Positions 37,557 to 48,771 of a stretch of DNA of 64,000 nucleotides are shown piece by piece; the stretch's first letter is position 1; each line of letters starts with the position of its first letter. The notes below the pieces were generated by a model that was not told the origin of the DNA, searched no databases, and saw only the letters and a program-made list of their open reading frames with translations. The translations under genes were made by a program, and so were the position numbers. This DNA is from Clostridium weizhouense (lineage in GTDB: Bacteria > Bacillota > Clostridia > Clostridiales > Clostridiaceae). The stretch covers positions 62,001 to 126,000 of the forward strand of contig NZ_JAHXPT010000010.1 in the NCBI RefSeq assembly GCF_019431045.1. Direction: 5' to 3'.

Positions 37557-37937
37557 ATGGAAGATTTCAACAAAGAAGATAATGTTGGAGTAGTAAAAAT
37601 ATCCGATGAGGTAGTAAGCGTTATTGCTGGAATTGCAGCACAAGAAATTGATGGCGTTAGTGATTACCAAGTAGGGGTTTCAAATAATTTAACCAATATT
37701 TTAAAAGGAAAGAAAGCCCCAGGAAAGTCAACTAAGGTTACTTTGATTGATGATAAAGCAACTATAGAAATGAGTTTAAGTGTTGAGTATGGGATAAAAA
37801 TCATGGATGTAGTTTCACAAGTTCAAGAAAATGTAAAAAGGACAGTAGAAGCTATGACAGGGTTAGTAGTTGAGGCAGTTAACATATATGTTCAAAACAT
37901 ATATATGCCTAAAAAAGAAGAAAATGAATCTAATTAG
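37557..37937 (+). CDS. Asp23/Gls24 family protein
   Basis: This 126-residue protein shows the Asp23 pattern: VVKISDEVVSVIAGIAAQEIDGVSD, a basic GKKAPGKSTKV segment and VEAMTGLVVEAVNIYVQNIY. Members bind the membrane or respond to envelope stress. In clostridia this gene (YqhY type) lies before nusB and is linked to lipid metabolism control. It starts after GGAGGG. Confidence 0.9.
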   Translation: MEDFNKEDNVGVVKISDEVVSVIAGIAAQEIDGVSDYQVGVSNNLTNILKGKKAPGKSTKVTLIDDKATIEMSLSVEYGIKIMDVVSQVQENVKRTVEAMTGLVVEAVNIYVQNIYMPKKEENESN

Positions 37938-37952
37938 TTTTTAGTTTGATTT

Positions 37953-37978
37953 CACCCTCTGAGTTTCAGAGGGTGTTT
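37953..37978 (+). terminator. Terminator-like hairpin after asp23
   Basis: CACCCTCTGA (37953-37962) pairs perfectly with TCAGAGGGTG (37966-37975). Only GTTTCC follows, so termination may be partial, allowing read-through to nusB. Confidence 0.65.
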
Positions 37979-38076
37979 CCATGCAAGGCACTATTAAAAA
38001 ATAATTAATATGTTTATAAAACACTCAAAATAGTAATAATAAAAATATGGAAATAACTTAAATTTTGGAGGACTAA

Positions 38077-38478
38077 ATGAATAGAAAATTATCAAGAGAA
38101 AAAGCAATGGAATTATTATTTGGAATGACTTTAAACACAGACAATTGTGAAGAAACATTAGAAAGTTTTATAGATAATTATGAAGGAGATATAAAAGAAT
38201 TAGATTTAACTTACATAAAAAGAGCATTGATAGGCGTTGAAGCTAATAAAGAAAAGATAGATGAAGCAATCTCTGAAAATTTACATAATTGGAAGATAGA
38301 TAGAATATCAAAGGTTAATTTATGTATATTAAGATTAGCAGTTTATGAATTATTATATGATGAAGAAGTACCAGGTAAAGTTGCAATAAATGAAGCTTTA
38401 GAAGTAACAAAAAAATATTCTGATCAAAAAAGTGTTTCATTTATTAATGGAGTATTAGATAATATTATAAAGAAGTAA
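38077..38478 (+). CDS. nusB: Transcription antitermination factor NusB
   Basis: This 133-residue all-helical protein has NusB motifs [38 protein letters not shown] and [31 protein letters not shown]. NusB with NusE binds boxA RNA to aid rRNA transcription. GGAGG precedes the ATG. Confidence 0.96.
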   Translation: MNRKLSREKAMELLFGMTLNTDNCEETLESFIDNYEGDIKELDLTYIKRALIGVEANKEKIDEAISENLHNWKIDRISKVNLCILRLAVYELLYDEEVPGKVAINEALEVTKKYSDQKSVSFINGVLDNIIKK

Positions 38479-38494
38479 GAAGGGGCGATTAAAA

Positions 38495-39343
38495 ATGGGG
38501 CAAATAATAAATGGAAAAGAAATAGCACTTAAAGTAAAAGAGGAAATTAAAACTTTTGTTGAACAAAGAAAAAATAACGGTCTTAAAATACCTAAGATTG
38601 CATCTATATTAGTTGGAAATGATGGTGGATCAATTTATTATATGGGAAGTCAAGAAAAGGTTGCAACTTCACTTGGAGTAGGATTTTTAAAAGTTGTATT
38701 AGAAGAAAATAGTAGCAATGAAGAAGTTATTAAAGAAATTCATAAGTTAAATAATGACGAAGATGTTCAAGGAATAATACTTCAACTACCATTACCTAAA
38801 CATCTTGATGAAAAGAAAATAGTTAAAGAAATAGATATACATAAAGATATAGATTGTCTTACTTTTGAAAGTCAAGGAAGATTATATATGGGAGAAGCAA
38901 ATTTCTTACCATGTACTCCTAATTCAGTTGTTACACTACTTAAGAGTATTAACATTGATATGGAAGGTAAAGAAGTTGTTGTTCTTGGAAGAAGTAATAT
39001 TGTAGGAAAACCAGTTGCACAACTTTTATTAAATGAAAATGCTACAGTTACAATATGTCATTCTAGAACAAAGAATTTAAAAGAAGTTTGTAAAAAAGCA
39101 GATATATTAGTTGTAGCAATAGGAAGACCTAAATTCATAACTGATGAATATGTTAAAGAAGATGCTATAGTTATTGATGTAGGAACATCATCTTTTGAAG
39201 GTAAGATAACTGGAGATGTTGATTTTGATAAGGTAATAAATAAAGCTTCTTTATTAACACCAGTACCAGGTGGAGTTGGGGCTTTAACGACTACTCTTTT
39301 AATAAAAAATTCATGTGAGGCTTTAAAGGACTATGAAGATTAA
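38495..39343 (+). CDS. folD: FolD, methylenetetrahydrofolate dehydrogenase with altered cyclohydrolase site
   Basis: This 282-residue enzyme has an N-terminal catalytic domain and an NADP-binding domain ([41 protein letters not shown]). In bifunctional FolD the active site reads Tyr-x-x-x-Lys. Here the aligned residues are Tyr49 and Gln53 (YMGSQ), so the lysine needed for cyclohydrolase activity is replaced. The dehydrogenase function should remain. Clostridia often carry a separate cyclohydrolase, FchA. It overlaps xseA by 11 nt. Confidence 0.93.
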   Translation: MGQIINGKEIALKVKEEIKTFVEQRKNNGLKIPKIASILVGNDGGSIYYMGSQEKVATSLGVGFLKVVLEENSSNEEVIKEIHKLNNDEDVQGIILQLPLPKHLDEKKIVKEIDIHKDIDCLTFESQGRLYMGEANFLPCTPNSVVTLLKSINIDMEGKEVVVLGRSNIVGKPVAQLLLNENATVTICHSRTKNLKEVCKKADILVVAIGRPKFITDEYVKEDAIVIDVGTSSFEGKITGDVDFDKVINKASLLTPVPGGVGALTTTLLIKNSCEALKDYED

Positions 39344-40532
39344 AACATTAACTGTTTCAGATCTAACTAATTATATAAAGAAAGTAATGGATAGTGACTT
39401 TATTTTAAATAATCTCTCTGTAAAAGGGGAGATTTCTAATTTAAAGTTTCATAGTAGTGGACATATTTACTTTTCTCTTAAAGATAACAATGGAAAAATA
39501 AATTGTGTAATGTTTAAAAGTAAAGCTAATCTTTTAGAGATTACATTAGAAGATGGAATGGAAGTTGTTATAAAGGGAAGGGCATCTATTTACCCAGCTA
39601 CAGGTAGTTTTCAACTTTATTGTGATGAAATAAAGAAAGAAGGGCAAGGAGAATTATTTATTAAATTTGAAGCCCTTAAAGAAAAATTATCTAAGTGTGG
39701 ATATTTTGATGAAAAGTATAAAAAAGAGTTGCCTAAATATTCCAAGAGGATAGGGGTTGTAACATCTGAAACTGGAGCAGTTATAAGAGATATTATTAAT
39801 GTTACTACACGAAGAAATTCTTTAGTTGACATAATACTATATCCAGCTAAAGTTCAGGGGGAAGGTGCCTATAAGGAAATAATTGAAGGAGTAGATTATT
39901 TTAATAAAGATAAAACTGTTGATTTAATAATAATAGGTAGAGGCGGGGGTTCAATAGAAGAACTATGGAACTTTAATGAGGAAGATTTAGCAAAAGCTAT
40001 ATTTAATTCTAAATTACCTATTATTTCAGCAGTAGGCCATGAAGTAGACTTTACTATTTCAGATTTTGTTTCAGATGTAAGAGCAGCAACACCATCTCAG
40101 GCAGCGGAAATTGCAGTTCCATTATTAAGTGATATAAATGATAAAATTTATGAAATATCAAGAAAATTAGAAACAACAATAGAGGATAAGCTAAGATATT
40201 GTAGAAATGAATTAATGTCAAATGAAAGAATTTTAAAATTACATTCTCCAATGTCTAAGATAGTAAATTCATATTTAGAAGTTGATAAATTAAAAGATAG
40301 ATTAAATTTTGTAATAAGTGCAAGAATTAAAAGAGAAAGACAAAATATAGAAGGACTAAATAATCTATTATGTGCTAATAATCCAGTGAAAGTACTTAAT
40401 AAAGGATATGCTATAATAGAGGATGAAAAAGGAAATTTGGTTAAAAGTGTATCTCAATTAACAGATGAAACTACTTTGAATATTTCTCTTAAAGATGGCA
40501 CAGTAAATGGAAAGTTTATACCTACTAAGTAA
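39333..40532 (+). CDS. xseA: Exodeoxyribonuclease VII large subunit
   Basis: This 399-residue protein has an N-terminal OB fold ([22 protein letters not shown]) and the exonuclease VII core with [29 protein letters not shown] and [18 protein letters not shown] helical C-terminal part ends in the usual [13 protein letters not shown]. With XseB it degrades single-stranded DNA to oligonucleotides. Confidence 0.96.
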   Translation: MKIKTLTVSDLTNYIKKVMDSDFILNNLSVKGEISNLKFHSSGHIYFSLKDNNGKINCVMFKSKANLLEITLEDGMEVVIKGRASIYPATGSFQLYCDEIKKEGQGELFIKFEALKEKLSKCGYFDEKYKKELPKYSKRIGVVTSETGAVIRDIINVTTRRNSLVDIILYPAKVQGEGAYKEIIEGVDYFNKDKTVDLIIIGRGGGSIEELWNFNEEDLAKAIFNSKLPIISAVGHEVDFTISDFVSDVRAATPSQAAEIAVPLLSDINDKIYEISRKLETTIEDKLRYCRNELMSNERILKLHSPMSKIVNSYLEVDKLKDRLNFVISARIKRERQNIEGLNNLLCANNPVKVLNKGYAIIEDEKGNLVKSVSQLTDETTLNISLKDGTVNGKFIPTK

Positions 40533-40544
40533 GGAGCGTTTAAT

Positions 40545-40769
40545 ATGGCAAAAAAAGAAAGTTATGAAGAGATGTTAAATAAACTTCAAGATATATTAAA
40601 TAATTTAGAAGAAGAGAACATGAGTCTTGAAGATGGAATGAAAGCTTATGAAGATGGTGTGAAACTTGTAAATAAACTTTACAAGACTCTTAATTCCTAT
40701 GAAGGGAAAATATCTGTAATTAAGGAACAAAAAGAAGTGGAGTTTGACAGTCGAAATGATGATAAATAA
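40545..40769 (+). CDS. xseB: Exodeoxyribonuclease VII small subunit
   Basis: This 74-residue helical protein has the XseB motif [33 protein letters not shown]. It coats the helical arm of XseA. It starts 12 nt after xseA with AAGGAG and overlaps the ispA start. Confidence 0.95.
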   Translation: MAKKESYEEMLNKLQDILNNLEEENMSLEDGMKAYEDGVKLVNKLYKTLNSYEGKISVIKEQKEVEFDSRNDDK

Positions 40770-41625
40770 TATAAAAAATGAAATAGATAATTATTTAAAA
40801 CAATATTTTGAAGGAAAAGATTCTTATAATAAATCTGTATATGAAGCATCTAGCTATAGCTTAAACATAGGAGGGAAAAGGATACGTCCTATATTATTTT
40901 GCTTAGCTTATGGTATATATAAAGAAGATATAAAAAAAGCAATCCCTATGGCAGCTGCAATAGAGATGATACACACATATTCTTTAATTCATGATGATCT
41001 TCCATGTATGGATGATGATGATTTAAGAAGAGGGGAACCAACAAATCATAAAGTATTTGGAGAAAATATAGCTGTTTTAGCTGGAGATGCATTATTAAAT
41101 GAAGCTATGATACTTCTTATGAGAAATTCATTAATTTTAGGAGAAAATGCATTAAAAGCATCTTATGAAATCGCAAATGCTGCTGGTGCTGAAGGTATGA
41201 TTGGCGGTCAAGTTGTTGATATATTAAGTGAAGGAAAAAAGATATCTAAAGAAGAATTAGAATATATGCATTCAAAAAAGACTGGAGAATTAATTAGAGC
41301 TTCTGTAGTATCAGGTGGTATTTTAGCTAATATTCCAAATGAAGATTTAGAAGCTTTAGATGAGTATGGAAAAAAATTAGGCTTAGCCTTTCAGATAAAA
41401 GATGATATATTAGATATAATAGGATCATGTGAAGAATTAGGAAAAAATCCTCATAGAGATCAAGAATTAAATAAAACTAATTTTATAACAGTTTATGGAT
41501 TAGAAAGATGTAAAGAACTTTGCAAAGAGTTAACAGAAGAATGTGTTAATATTTTAGACAAATTAAGTGTAAATTCAAAACCATTAAAAGAATTAACATA
41601 TGGTCTTTTAGATAGACAAAATTAA
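40756..41625 (+). CDS. ispA: Polyprenyl (farnesyl/geranyl) diphosphate synthase
   Basis: This synthase of about 289 residues has the two aspartate-rich motifs [14 protein letters not shown] and [12 protein letters not shown], with GGKRIRP near the start. It makes short-chain prenyl diphosphate for undecaprenyl and quinone lipids. The start overlaps xseB: ATG 40756 or 40759 is likely, and TTG 40744 is too close to the GGAG site. dxs, of the same pathway, follows. Confidence 0.93.
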   Translation: MMINNIKNEIDNYLKQYFEGKDSYNKSVYEASSYSLNIGGKRIRPILFCLAYGIYKEDIKKAIPMAAAIEMIHTYSLIHDDLPCMDDDDLRRGEPTNHKVFGENIAVLAGDALLNEAMILLMRNSLILGENALKASYEIANAAGAEGMIGGQVVDILSEGKKISKEELEYMHSKKTGELIRASVVSGGILANIPNEDLEALDEYGKKLGLAFQIKDDILDIIGSCEELGKNPHRDQELNKTNFITVYGLERCKELCKELTEECVNILDKLSVNSKPLKELTYGLLDRQN

Positions 41626-41651
41626 AAAAAGGGAATAAGGGAATGGTTAAT

Positions 41652-43511
41652 ATGAAGTCATTATTAGATAATTTAAACTTCCCAGAAGATTTAAAAAAGA
41701 TAAATGAAAATGACACTAAAAAATTAAGTAAAGAAATAAGAGAGTTTTTAATAGATAGCGTATCAAAAACAGGAGGACATTTATCGTCCAATTTAGGTGT
41801 TGTTGAAATGACACTTAGTCTTTTTAAAGCTTTTGATTTTAATAAAGACAAAATAGTTTGGGATGTTGGACATCAAAGTTACGTTTATAAAATTTTAACG
41901 GGAAGAAAAGATGACTTTGAAAATCTTAGACAGTTTAATGGAATGAGTGGATTTCCTAAGAGAAATGAAAGTAAGTATGATTATTTTGATACTGGTCATA
42001 GTAGTACTTCAATATCAGCTGCACTTGGAATTGCAAGAGCTAGAGATTTAAAAAATGAAAAGTATAATGTAATTGCAGTTATCGGAGATGGAGCATTAAC
42101 AGGTGGTATGGCATTAGAGGCATTAAATGATGTTGGATTTAGAAAAACAAAAATGGTTATTATTTTAAATGATAATCAAATGTCAATTTCACTAAACGTT
42201 GGAGGATTATCAAGATATTTAAATAGATTAAGAACTGAACCTAGATATAATAAATTAAAGACTAATATAAATACATCACTAAGTTCATCAGAGTTAGGTA
42301 AAAACCTAGTAGATAAAATGAATAAAGTAAAAGATAGTATAAAGCAACTTATTGTTCCTTCAATGTTTTTTGAAAATATGGGACTAAAATATATAGGACC
42401 TATTGATGGGCATGATATAAAGGCCATGACTGAAGTATTTACTAGAGTAAAAGAAATAGATGGTCCAGTAATAATACATACAGTAACCAGAAAAGGAAAG
42501 GGATACGCATTAGCAGAACAAAGCCCATCAAAGTATCATGGAATTGCACCATTTGACTTAGAAAGTGGAGAAGTAGAAGTATCTTCTAATACTACATATT
42601 CAAAAGCTTTTGGTAATTCTTTAATAGATATTGCACAGAAAGACAAAAATGTTGTTGCAATAACGGCAGCAATGCCTGATGGTACTGGACTTAAAGGATT
42701 TTCAAGTAAATTTCCTAAAAGATTTTTTGATGTAGGAATAGCAGAACAACATGCAGTAACGTTAGCGGCAGGAATGGCAAGTAATGGTTTAAAACCAGTA
42801 TTTGCAGTATATTCAACTTTCCTTCAAAGAGGTTTTGATCAAGTAATGCATGATGTTTGCTTGCAAAATTTACCGGTTGTATTTGCGATAGATAGAGCAG
42901 GTATAGTTGGTGACGATGGTGAAACACATCAAGGGATTATGGATATAGGTTATTTATCAATAATTCCGAATATAACGATTGTAGCACCTAAGTGCATAGA
43001 AGAAGTTGAAATATTATTAAAATGGGCATTTGAAAGAAATGCTCCGGTAGCATTAAGATATTCTAGAGGCACCGATATTATAAATAATATGACGGCTATA
43101 AAACAAATAGAATATGGAACTTGGGAAACTATAAGTGAAGGAAATAAGGTTTGTATTATTGCAAGTGGTAAAATGGTACAACATGCTATTTTAGCAAAGG
43201 AATTATTAAAAAATAAAAATATAAATCCTAAAATAATAAATGCTACATTTATAAAACCAATAGATAAAAAAGTATTGCAAAAACTTAAAGAAGAAGGATA
43301 TAATATTTTAACTGTTGAAGATAATGTTTTATGTGGTGGTTTAGGAGAAGCAATATTAAAATATTTAAATGATATAGATTATAAAGGAAATATAAAGTTA
43401 TTAGGATATGAAGATACATTTGTTCCACAAGGTAGTGTTGAAATACTTTATAAGGAATATAAGATCGATCCTCAAAGTATAAGTGAGGCTGTCATAAAGC
43501 TTTATAATTAA
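41652..43511 (+). CDS. dxs: 1-deoxy-D-xylulose-5-phosphate synthase
   Basis: This enzyme of about 619 residues joins pyruvate and glyceraldehyde 3-phosphate in the first step of the MEP isoprenoid pathway. The TPP motif GDGALTGGMALEALND, the histidine motifs DVGHQSYVYKILTGR and TGHSSTSIS, and the catalytic glutamate in GIAEQHAVTLAAG are present. ATG 41652 gives the family start MKSLLDNL with AAGGG 10 nt upstream. ATG 41643 is an alternative. Confidence 0.95.
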   Translation: MKSLLDNLNFPEDLKKINENDTKKLSKEIREFLIDSVSKTGGHLSSNLGVVEMTLSLFKAFDFNKDKIVWDVGHQSYVYKILTGRKDDFENLRQFNGMSGFPKRNESKYDYFDTGHSSTSISAALGIARARDLKNEKYNVIAVIGDGALTGGMALEALNDVGFRKTKMVIILNDNQMSISLNVGGLSRYLNRLRTEPRYNKLKTNINTSLSSSELGKNLVDKMNKVKDSIKQLIVPSMFFENMGLKYIGPIDGHDIKAMTEVFTRVKEIDGPVIIHTVTRKGKGYALAEQSPSKYHGIAPFDLESGEVEVSSNTTYSKAFGNSLIDIAQKDKNVVAITAAMPDGTGLKGFSSKFPKRFFDVGIAEQHAVTLAAGMASNGLKPVFAVYSTFLQRGFDQVMHDVCLQNLPVVFAIDRAGIVGDDGETHQGIMDIGYLSIIPNITIVAPKCIEEVEILLKWAFERNAPVALRYSRGTDIINNMTAIKQIEYGTWETISEGNKVCIIASGKMVQHAILAKELLKNKNINPKIINATFIKPIDKKVLQKLKEEGYNILTVEDNVLCGGLGEAILKYLNDIDYKGNIKLLGYEDTFVPQGSVEILYKEYKIDPQSISEAVIKLYN

Positions 43512-43525
43512 AAGGAGAAAAATAC

Positions 43526-44335
43526 ATGGCAGGAAAAAAGCAAAGACTTGATTTACTTTTGGTAGAAAAAGGTATAATTAATTCGAGAGAAAGAGCAAAA
43601 GCTTGCATTATGGAAGGCAAAGTGTTTGTTGATGGTCAAAGAGTAGATAAAGCTGGAGAAAAGATAAGTTATGAAGCTAATATAGAATATAGAGGTGCAA
43701 CTCTTCAATATGTAAGTAGAGGTGGATTAAAATTAGAAAAAGCAATGAAGTCTTATGATATTTCTTTAGAAGACAAGGTGTGTATGGATATAGGTGCATC
43801 TACAGGTGGTTTTACTGACTGTATGCTTCAAAATGGAGCTAAAAAAGTGTTTTCAGTTGATGTAGGTTATGGACAATTTGCATGGAAACTAAGAACAGAT
43901 GAAAGAGTAGTATGTATGGAAAGAACAAATATAAGATACGTTACTCTTGAAGATATTGGTGAACCTTTAGATTTTGCTTCTATAGATGTATCATTTATAT
44001 CATTAAAAAAGATAATGCCAGCAACACTTGGATTATTAAAAGAAGATGGTGAAGTAGTAGCTTTAATAAAACCTCAATTTGAAGCAGGAAGAGATAAAGT
44101 AGGAAAAAAAGGTGTTGTAAGAGAAATCAGTACACATAAAGAAGTTGTTTATGGAATTATTGATTTTCTTAAAGAACAAGAATTAAATGTATTAGGAGTA
44201 GGATATTCTCCAATTAAAGGACCAGAAGGAAACAGAGAGTACTTAGTTTATTTTACAAAGGATAAAGAAAAAGAAAGTGATTTTAAACTTGAAGATATAG
44301 ATAAGGTTGTAGAAGAATCACATCAAGAACTTTAA
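43526..44335 (+). CDS. tlyA: TlyA family rRNA 2'-O-methyltransferase
   Basis: This 269-residue protein has an N-terminal S4 domain (KQRLDLLLVEKGIINSRERAKACIMEG) and an FtsJ-like methyltransferase domain with SRGGLKLEKA, DIGASTGGFTDCML and ALIKPQFEAGR. In mycobacteria TlyA methylates 16S and 23S rRNA, and clostridial members lie, as here, between dxs and nadK. Some were labelled hemolysins in the past without good support. Confidence 0.92.
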   Translation: MAGKKQRLDLLLVEKGIINSRERAKACIMEGKVFVDGQRVDKAGEKISYEANIEYRGATLQYVSRGGLKLEKAMKSYDISLEDKVCMDIGASTGGFTDCMLQNGAKKVFSVDVGYGQFAWKLRTDERVVCMERTNIRYVTLEDIGEPLDFASIDVSFISLKKIMPATLGLLKEDGEVVALIKPQFEAGRDKVGKKGVVREISTHKEVVYGIIDFLKEQELNVLGVGYSPIKGPEGNREYLVYFTKDKEKESDFKLEDIDKVVEESHQEL

Positions 44336-44351
44336 AATTTTTGGAGGGGTT

Positions 44352-45206
44352 ATGAAAAATATAGGGATTGCGATAAATCCATCAAAAGATTGTCAAAATA
44401 CTATTTTAAATATGGTTATATCTAATATTAAAAAGGTATTTAATGTCGAGAATATTAATGTATATGACAGTTTTGAAGTGAAAAAATTAGACTTAAGTAT
44501 GATAGATTTACTTATTGTATTAGGTGGAGATGGAACACTTCTTGGTGTAGCAAGAGATTTAGATGAAAATTTTGAAGCTCCAATATTAGGTGTTAATATT
44601 GGGAATTTGGGATTTTTATCAAGCACTGAAATATCAGATTTAGATTGTGCATTAAGAAAATTAAAGCTAGGAGAATACAAGATTCACGATAGAATGATGT
44701 TAAATTGTGAAGTTGATGGAAAAGAGTACAAAAATGAACTTAAAGCTTTAAATGAAGTAGTGGTTGCAAGAGGAACACTATCTAGAATGGTAAAGTTTAA
44801 AATTTTTGTTGATGGAAAGTTCTACTCTACATTTAAGGGAGATGGAATTATCGTATCAACCCCAACAGGTTCAACAGCTTATTCATTTTCAGCAGGAGGA
44901 CCATTTATACATCCAGATTTAGAAGTGATTACGATAACACCTATATGTCCACATACAAATAGTATGTATACAGTTGTGTTAAAAGGTGATAGTGTTATTA
45001 AGATAGTATCAGAAAATTTAAATGAAAAAGTTTATTTAACTTTAGATGGTCAAAAAGCCATTGAAATAGAAGATAAATCTTCTATAACGATAAAAAAGAA
45101 AGAAAAATCAATAAAGTTACTTTTATTTAATGATTATGATTATTTTAAAGTAATAAGAAAAAAAGTTTTAAACAATTCTAAAGAATGTGATGGTGATGAA
45201 TTTTGA
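44352..45206 (+). CDS. nadK: NAD kinase
   Basis: This 284-residue kinase makes NADP from NAD. The [11 protein letters not shown] motif, [21 protein letters not shown] and the [16 protein letters not shown] motif are all intact. It overlaps argR by 4 nt (ATGA-type junction), indicating translational coupling. Confidence 0.95.
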   Translation: MKNIGIAINPSKDCQNTILNMVISNIKKVFNVENINVYDSFEVKKLDLSMIDLLIVLGGDGTLLGVARDLDENFEAPILGVNIGNLGFLSSTEISDLDCALRKLKLGEYKIHDRMMLNCEVDGKEYKNELKALNEVVVARGTLSRMVKFKIFVDGKFYSTFKGDGIIVSTPTGSTAYSFSAGGPFIHPDLEVITITPICPHTNSMYTVVLKGDSVIKIVSENLNEKVYLTLDGQKAIEIEDKSSITIKKKEKSIKLLLFNDYDYFKVIRKKVLNNSKECDGDEF

Positions 45207-45655
45207 AATCAAAAAGGCATACAAAAATATTAGAAATTATATCATCTAAAGAGGTAGAAACTCAAGAAGATTTAGCAGAAGCATTAAAATTAGAAGGTTT
45301 TGATGTTACTCAAGCTACTGTTTCAAGAGATATAAAGACTTTAAAGCTTATAAAAGTACAAGGTTCAAATGGTAAATCTAAATATGTTGTATCTTCTGGA
45401 GAAGAAAAAAATATAGTAGATAGATTAAGTAATATATTATCTAATACGGTAGTAAGTGTAGAAAATATAGATAAGATGGTAGTAATAAAAACAATAAGTG
45501 GTTCAGGATCAGCAGCAGCAGAAGCTATAGACAATTTAGAAGGAACTGATATTGCTGGTACTGTAGCGGGAGATAATACAATATTTATTTTAGTTAGAAG
45601 CTTAGAAAAGGCTGAAGAATTAGTCGCAAAAATAAGAAAGAGAATATCACTATAA
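45203..45655 (+). CDS. argR: Arginine repressor ArgR
   Basis: This 150-residue regulator has an N-terminal winged helix with [15 protein letters not shown] and a C-terminal arginine-binding oligomerisation domain with [12 protein letters not shown]. It starts at TTG 45203 inside nadK's end. The ArgR-recN pairing is conserved across Firmicutes. Its targets are likely arginine metabolism genes elsewhere. Confidence 0.95.
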   Translation: MKSKRHTKILEIISSKEVETQEDLAEALKLEGFDVTQATVSRDIKTLKLIKVQGSNGKSKYVVSSGEEKNIVDRLSNILSNTVVSVENIDKMVVIKTISGSGSAAAEAIDNLEGTDIAGTVAGDNTIFILVRSLEKAEELVAKIRKRISL

Positions 45656-45673
45656 AATAAGGGATGGATTGAA

Positions 45674-47362
45674 ATGTTAATTCAATTAAATATTAAAAAT
45701 TTTGCATTAATACAAGATATAACGATGAATTTTAATGAAGGTTTTAATATACTTTCAGGTGAAACTGGAGCAGGAAAATCTATTTTAATAGATGCAATAG
45801 ATTATGTACTTGGTGGAAAATTTTCTAGAAGTTTAATTAGAACAGGTGAAGAAAAGACATATGTAGAAGCAATTTTTACAATTGGAAATAACACAATAAG
45901 AGAAGTATTAATTGAATTAAATATAGATAGTGAAGACGATATATTAATTGTTTCAAGAGAGACCCATCAAAGCGGCAGAAGTTTAATTAAAGTTAATGGA
46001 AAGAGTCTTATTGTTTCTCAGTTAAAAAAAATAAGAGAAGGCCTTCTTGATATACATGGACAGCATCATAATCAAGACCTTCTTCAAAGAAGTAGTCATA
46101 TATTATATCTAGATAGTTTTATAGGAGCAAAAATAGAACCTTTTTTAGAAGAATTTACTTGTTTAAAAGAGGAATTATTAAAAGTTGAAATTAAAATTCA
46201 AGAGATCTCAGGAAATCAAGATAGAGAGAAACTTTTAGATTATCTTAAATTTCAAATAGAGGATATTGAAAAAGGTAAGCTAAAAGAAGATGAAGAGGAT
46301 AATTTAAAAGAAGAATTTAATTTATTATCTAATGCTGAAAAAATAAGTAATGGCCTAAAATTATCTTATGGATTATTAAATGGAGTTGAAGGAGAAAATA
46401 GCATTATAAACTCTCTTTCTAAAGTAATTCAAGAACTATCTAATGTAGAAATTAATTTTGAAAAAATTAAAAAAAATAAAGAAGCGATAGAAGAAGCATT
46501 TTATTTAATAGAAGAGGCATCTAGAGATATAAGAGATTTAGCAGAAGATGTTGTATATGATGATGATGAATTAGAAAAGATAAATGCAAGAATATATGAA
46601 ATAAACCAATATAAGAAAAAATATGGAGTTACTATAAAAGATGTTTTAGAATACCATGAAAAGATTAAAATTCAATATGATGAAATAATAAATTCTGAAA
46701 AGATTATTGAAGAACTAAAACTTAAAGAACAAGAAATTTTAAAGAAAATGGAAAAAGTATCATTAAAGCTTCATGATTTAAGATGTAGTAAAAGTAAGCA
46801 ATTAGAAGAAAATATTTTAAAAGAACTTGTTTTTGTAGGGCTTGAAAAATCTAGAATGGAAATAAGTATAAAAAGAGAAGATAAGTTTAATTTAAGAGGA
46901 TTTGATGATGTCTGTTTTTTAATTTCTACAAATCCAGGAGAACCATTAATGCCTTTAGAAAAAGTATTATCTGGAGGAGAGCTTTCTAGAATTATGTTAG
47001 CATTAAAATGTGTATTTGCAGATAAGGATAAAATACCTACTTTAATTTTTGATGAAATTGATACTGGTATTAGCGGAGTTGTTGCACAAAGAGTTGGAGA
47101 AAAAATGTATCAAGTATCAAAAAATCATCAAGTGCTTTGTATAACTCATCTTCCTCAAATAGCAATTCTTTCAGATTATCATTATTTTGTATCAAAAGAA
47201 GTAAAAGATAATAAAACTTTTACAAAGATTAAAGTACTAACTAAAGAAGAAAAAGAATATGAAATTGGTAAAATGCTTGGTGGAGATGAAGTAACAGAAG
47301 CTACATTAAATAATGTTAAAGAAATGATAAGATTAGGTGAAATTAAAAAATTAGAAATTTAA
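45674..47362 (+). CDS. recN: DNA repair protein RecN
   Basis: This 562-residue SMC-like ATPase has Walker A GETGAGKSILIDAI, two coiled-coil arms (about residues 155-210 and 290-380), the ABC signature LSGGELSRIMLALK, and Walker B TLIFDEIDTGISG. RecN gathers broken DNA ends in recombination repair. Length is normal. Confidence 0.96.
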   Translation: MLIQLNIKNFALIQDITMNFNEGFNILSGETGAGKSILIDAIDYVLGGKFSRSLIRTGEEKTYVEAIFTIGNNTIREVLIELNIDSEDDILIVSRETHQSGRSLIKVNGKSLIVSQLKKIREGLLDIHGQHHNQDLLQRSSHILYLDSFIGAKIEPFLEEFTCLKEELLKVEIKIQEISGNQDREKLLDYLKFQIEDIEKGKLKEDEEDNLKEEFNLLSNAEKISNGLKLSYGLLNGVEGENSIINSLSKVIQELSNVEINFEKIKKNKEAIEEAFYLIEEASRDIRDLAEDVVYDDDELEKINARIYEINQYKKKYGVTIKDVLEYHEKIKIQYDEIINSEKIIEELKLKEQEILKKMEKVSLKLHDLRCSKSKQLEENILKELVFVGLEKSRMEISIKREDKFNLRGFDDVCFLISTNPGEPLMPLEKVLSGGELSRIMLALKCVFADKDKIPTLIFDEIDTGISGVVAQRVGEKMYQVSKNHQVLCITHLPQIAILSDYHYFVSKEVKDNKTFTKIKVLTKEEKEYEIGKMLGGDEVTEATLNNVKEMIRLGEIKKLEI

Positions 47363-47395
47363 AAAATGATACATATAGCAATATATTTTGGTAAA

Positions 47396-47432
47396 AATAA
47401 AACCATGGATGTCGTGGTTTTATTTTTTTTTA
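47396..47432 (+). terminator. Terminator after recN
   Basis: AATAAAACCA (47396-47405) pairs perfectly with TGGTTTTATT (47415-47424), followed by a run of T to 47430. The rest of the gap to 47563 carries a possible spoIVB promoter, with a CATAATA -10 near 47508 that could suit a forespore sigma factor, at low certainty. Confidence 0.9.
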
Positions 47433-47563
47433 TAACAATAAAAAAGATATTTATAAAAAATTAACATGGGTTAAAAATTTTTGACTTTTATAACAAAGTT
47501 AATACAGCATAATAGAATTATCTACTGGGAAAATTAAAATCAGAAGCAAAGGAGGAGAGAAAT

Positions 47564-48754
47564 ATGAAGAAGAAAATTTTATCAGTAATTAGTTTAATCA
47601 CAGCTCCAATCTTGATTCTGGTTTTAATGACCACAATAAATATTATAAATATACCTAATATAATTTATACAAATAAGGATATTGCGGTATCATCTATGAT
47701 TCCGAGAGGAAGTACTTTAAGTAGAATAAAAGATGATCAAAATAAATATCAGATAAAATTATTAGGTGTAATACCGGTAAAATCATTAGAAGTTCAAAAA
47801 GTAAAAGATTTAGAATTATATCCTGGTGGAAACACCATAGGCGTTAGAGTTTCTACGCAAGGTGTTCTGGTTGTTGGATATTCTGAGATTGAAATTAATA
47901 ACCAAAAACAAGAGAGTCCAGGTAAATTAGGTGGAATAGAACTAGGTGATACTATATTAAAAATTAACGGAGAAGAGGTTCAAAATTGCCAAGATTTAAT
48001 AAACATAATTAAAGGCTGTAATGAAAGTAAAATAAGTGTAGAGGTTTTAAGAGATAATGAAAATTTAATTAAAGAAGTAGAACTTAAAAAAGAAGGAAAT
48101 GGTGAATACAAATTAGGATTATGGATAAGAGATTCAACTGCAGGTGTTGGAACTATGACTTTTATAGATAAGGAATCTAAAAAATTTGGTGCACTTGGTC
48201 ATCCTATTACTGATTGTGATACAAATCAACCTTTTTTAATTAAACATGGGGATATATTACAATCATCTATAATAAACTTAAGAAGAGGAGAAAAAGGATC
48301 ACCAGGAGAATTACAAGGAATATTTACAAATGAAAATGAAGTTAATGGTAAAATAAAAACTAATACTCAAAGTGGTATTTTTGGAACAGTAAAAGATGTA
48401 AATATATTAAAAAATAACTCTAAACCTATGAAAGTAGGTTTTAGAAATGAAATTACTGAAGGAAAAGCGAAGATAATTACTACAATAGACGAAAAAGGAC
48501 CTAAAGAATATGATATTGAGATAGTAAAATTATTAGATCAAGAAACTCCTGGTCCTAAAAGTATGGTAATAAAAGTTACAGATCCTGTATTATTAGAAAA
48601 AACAGGTGGAATTGTTCAAGGAATGAGTGGAAGTCCAATCATACAAAATGAAAAGATTGTTGGAGCAGTAACTCATGTATTAATTAATAAACCTGATACA
48701 GGATATGGTATATATATAGAATGGATGTTAAAAGATGCAGAAATAATTAAATAA
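47564..48754 (+). CDS. spoIVB: SpoIVB serine peptidase
   Basis: This 396-residue forespore-secreted protease has an N-terminal membrane signal (ISLITAPILILVLMTTINII), a PDZ domain (about residues 105-185; PGKLGGIELGDTILKINGEEV) and an S55 peptidase domain with the catalytic histidine in GALGHPITD and serine in GMSGSPIIQ. It cleaves SpoIVFA to activate sigma-K. It is the usual neighbour of spo0A. Confidence 0.96.
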   Translation: MKKKILSVISLITAPILILVLMTTINIINIPNIIYTNKDIAVSSMIPRGSTLSRIKDDQNKYQIKLLGVIPVKSLEVQKVKDLELYPGGNTIGVRVSTQGVLVVGYSEIEINNQKQESPGKLGGIELGDTILKINGEEVQNCQDLINIIKGCNESKISVEVLRDNENLIKEVELKKEGNGEYKLGLWIRDSTAGVGTMTFIDKESKKFGALGHPITDCDTNQPFLIKHGDILQSSIINLRRGEKGSPGELQGIFTNENEVNGKIKTNTQSGIFGTVKDVNILKNNSKPMKVGFRNEITEGKAKIITTIDEKGPKEYDIEIVKLLDQETPGPKSMVIKVTDPVLLEKTGGIVQGMSGSPIIQNEKIVGAVTHVLINKPDTGYGIYIEWMLKDAEIIK

Positions 48755-48771
48755 TAAAAATTATATATTTA

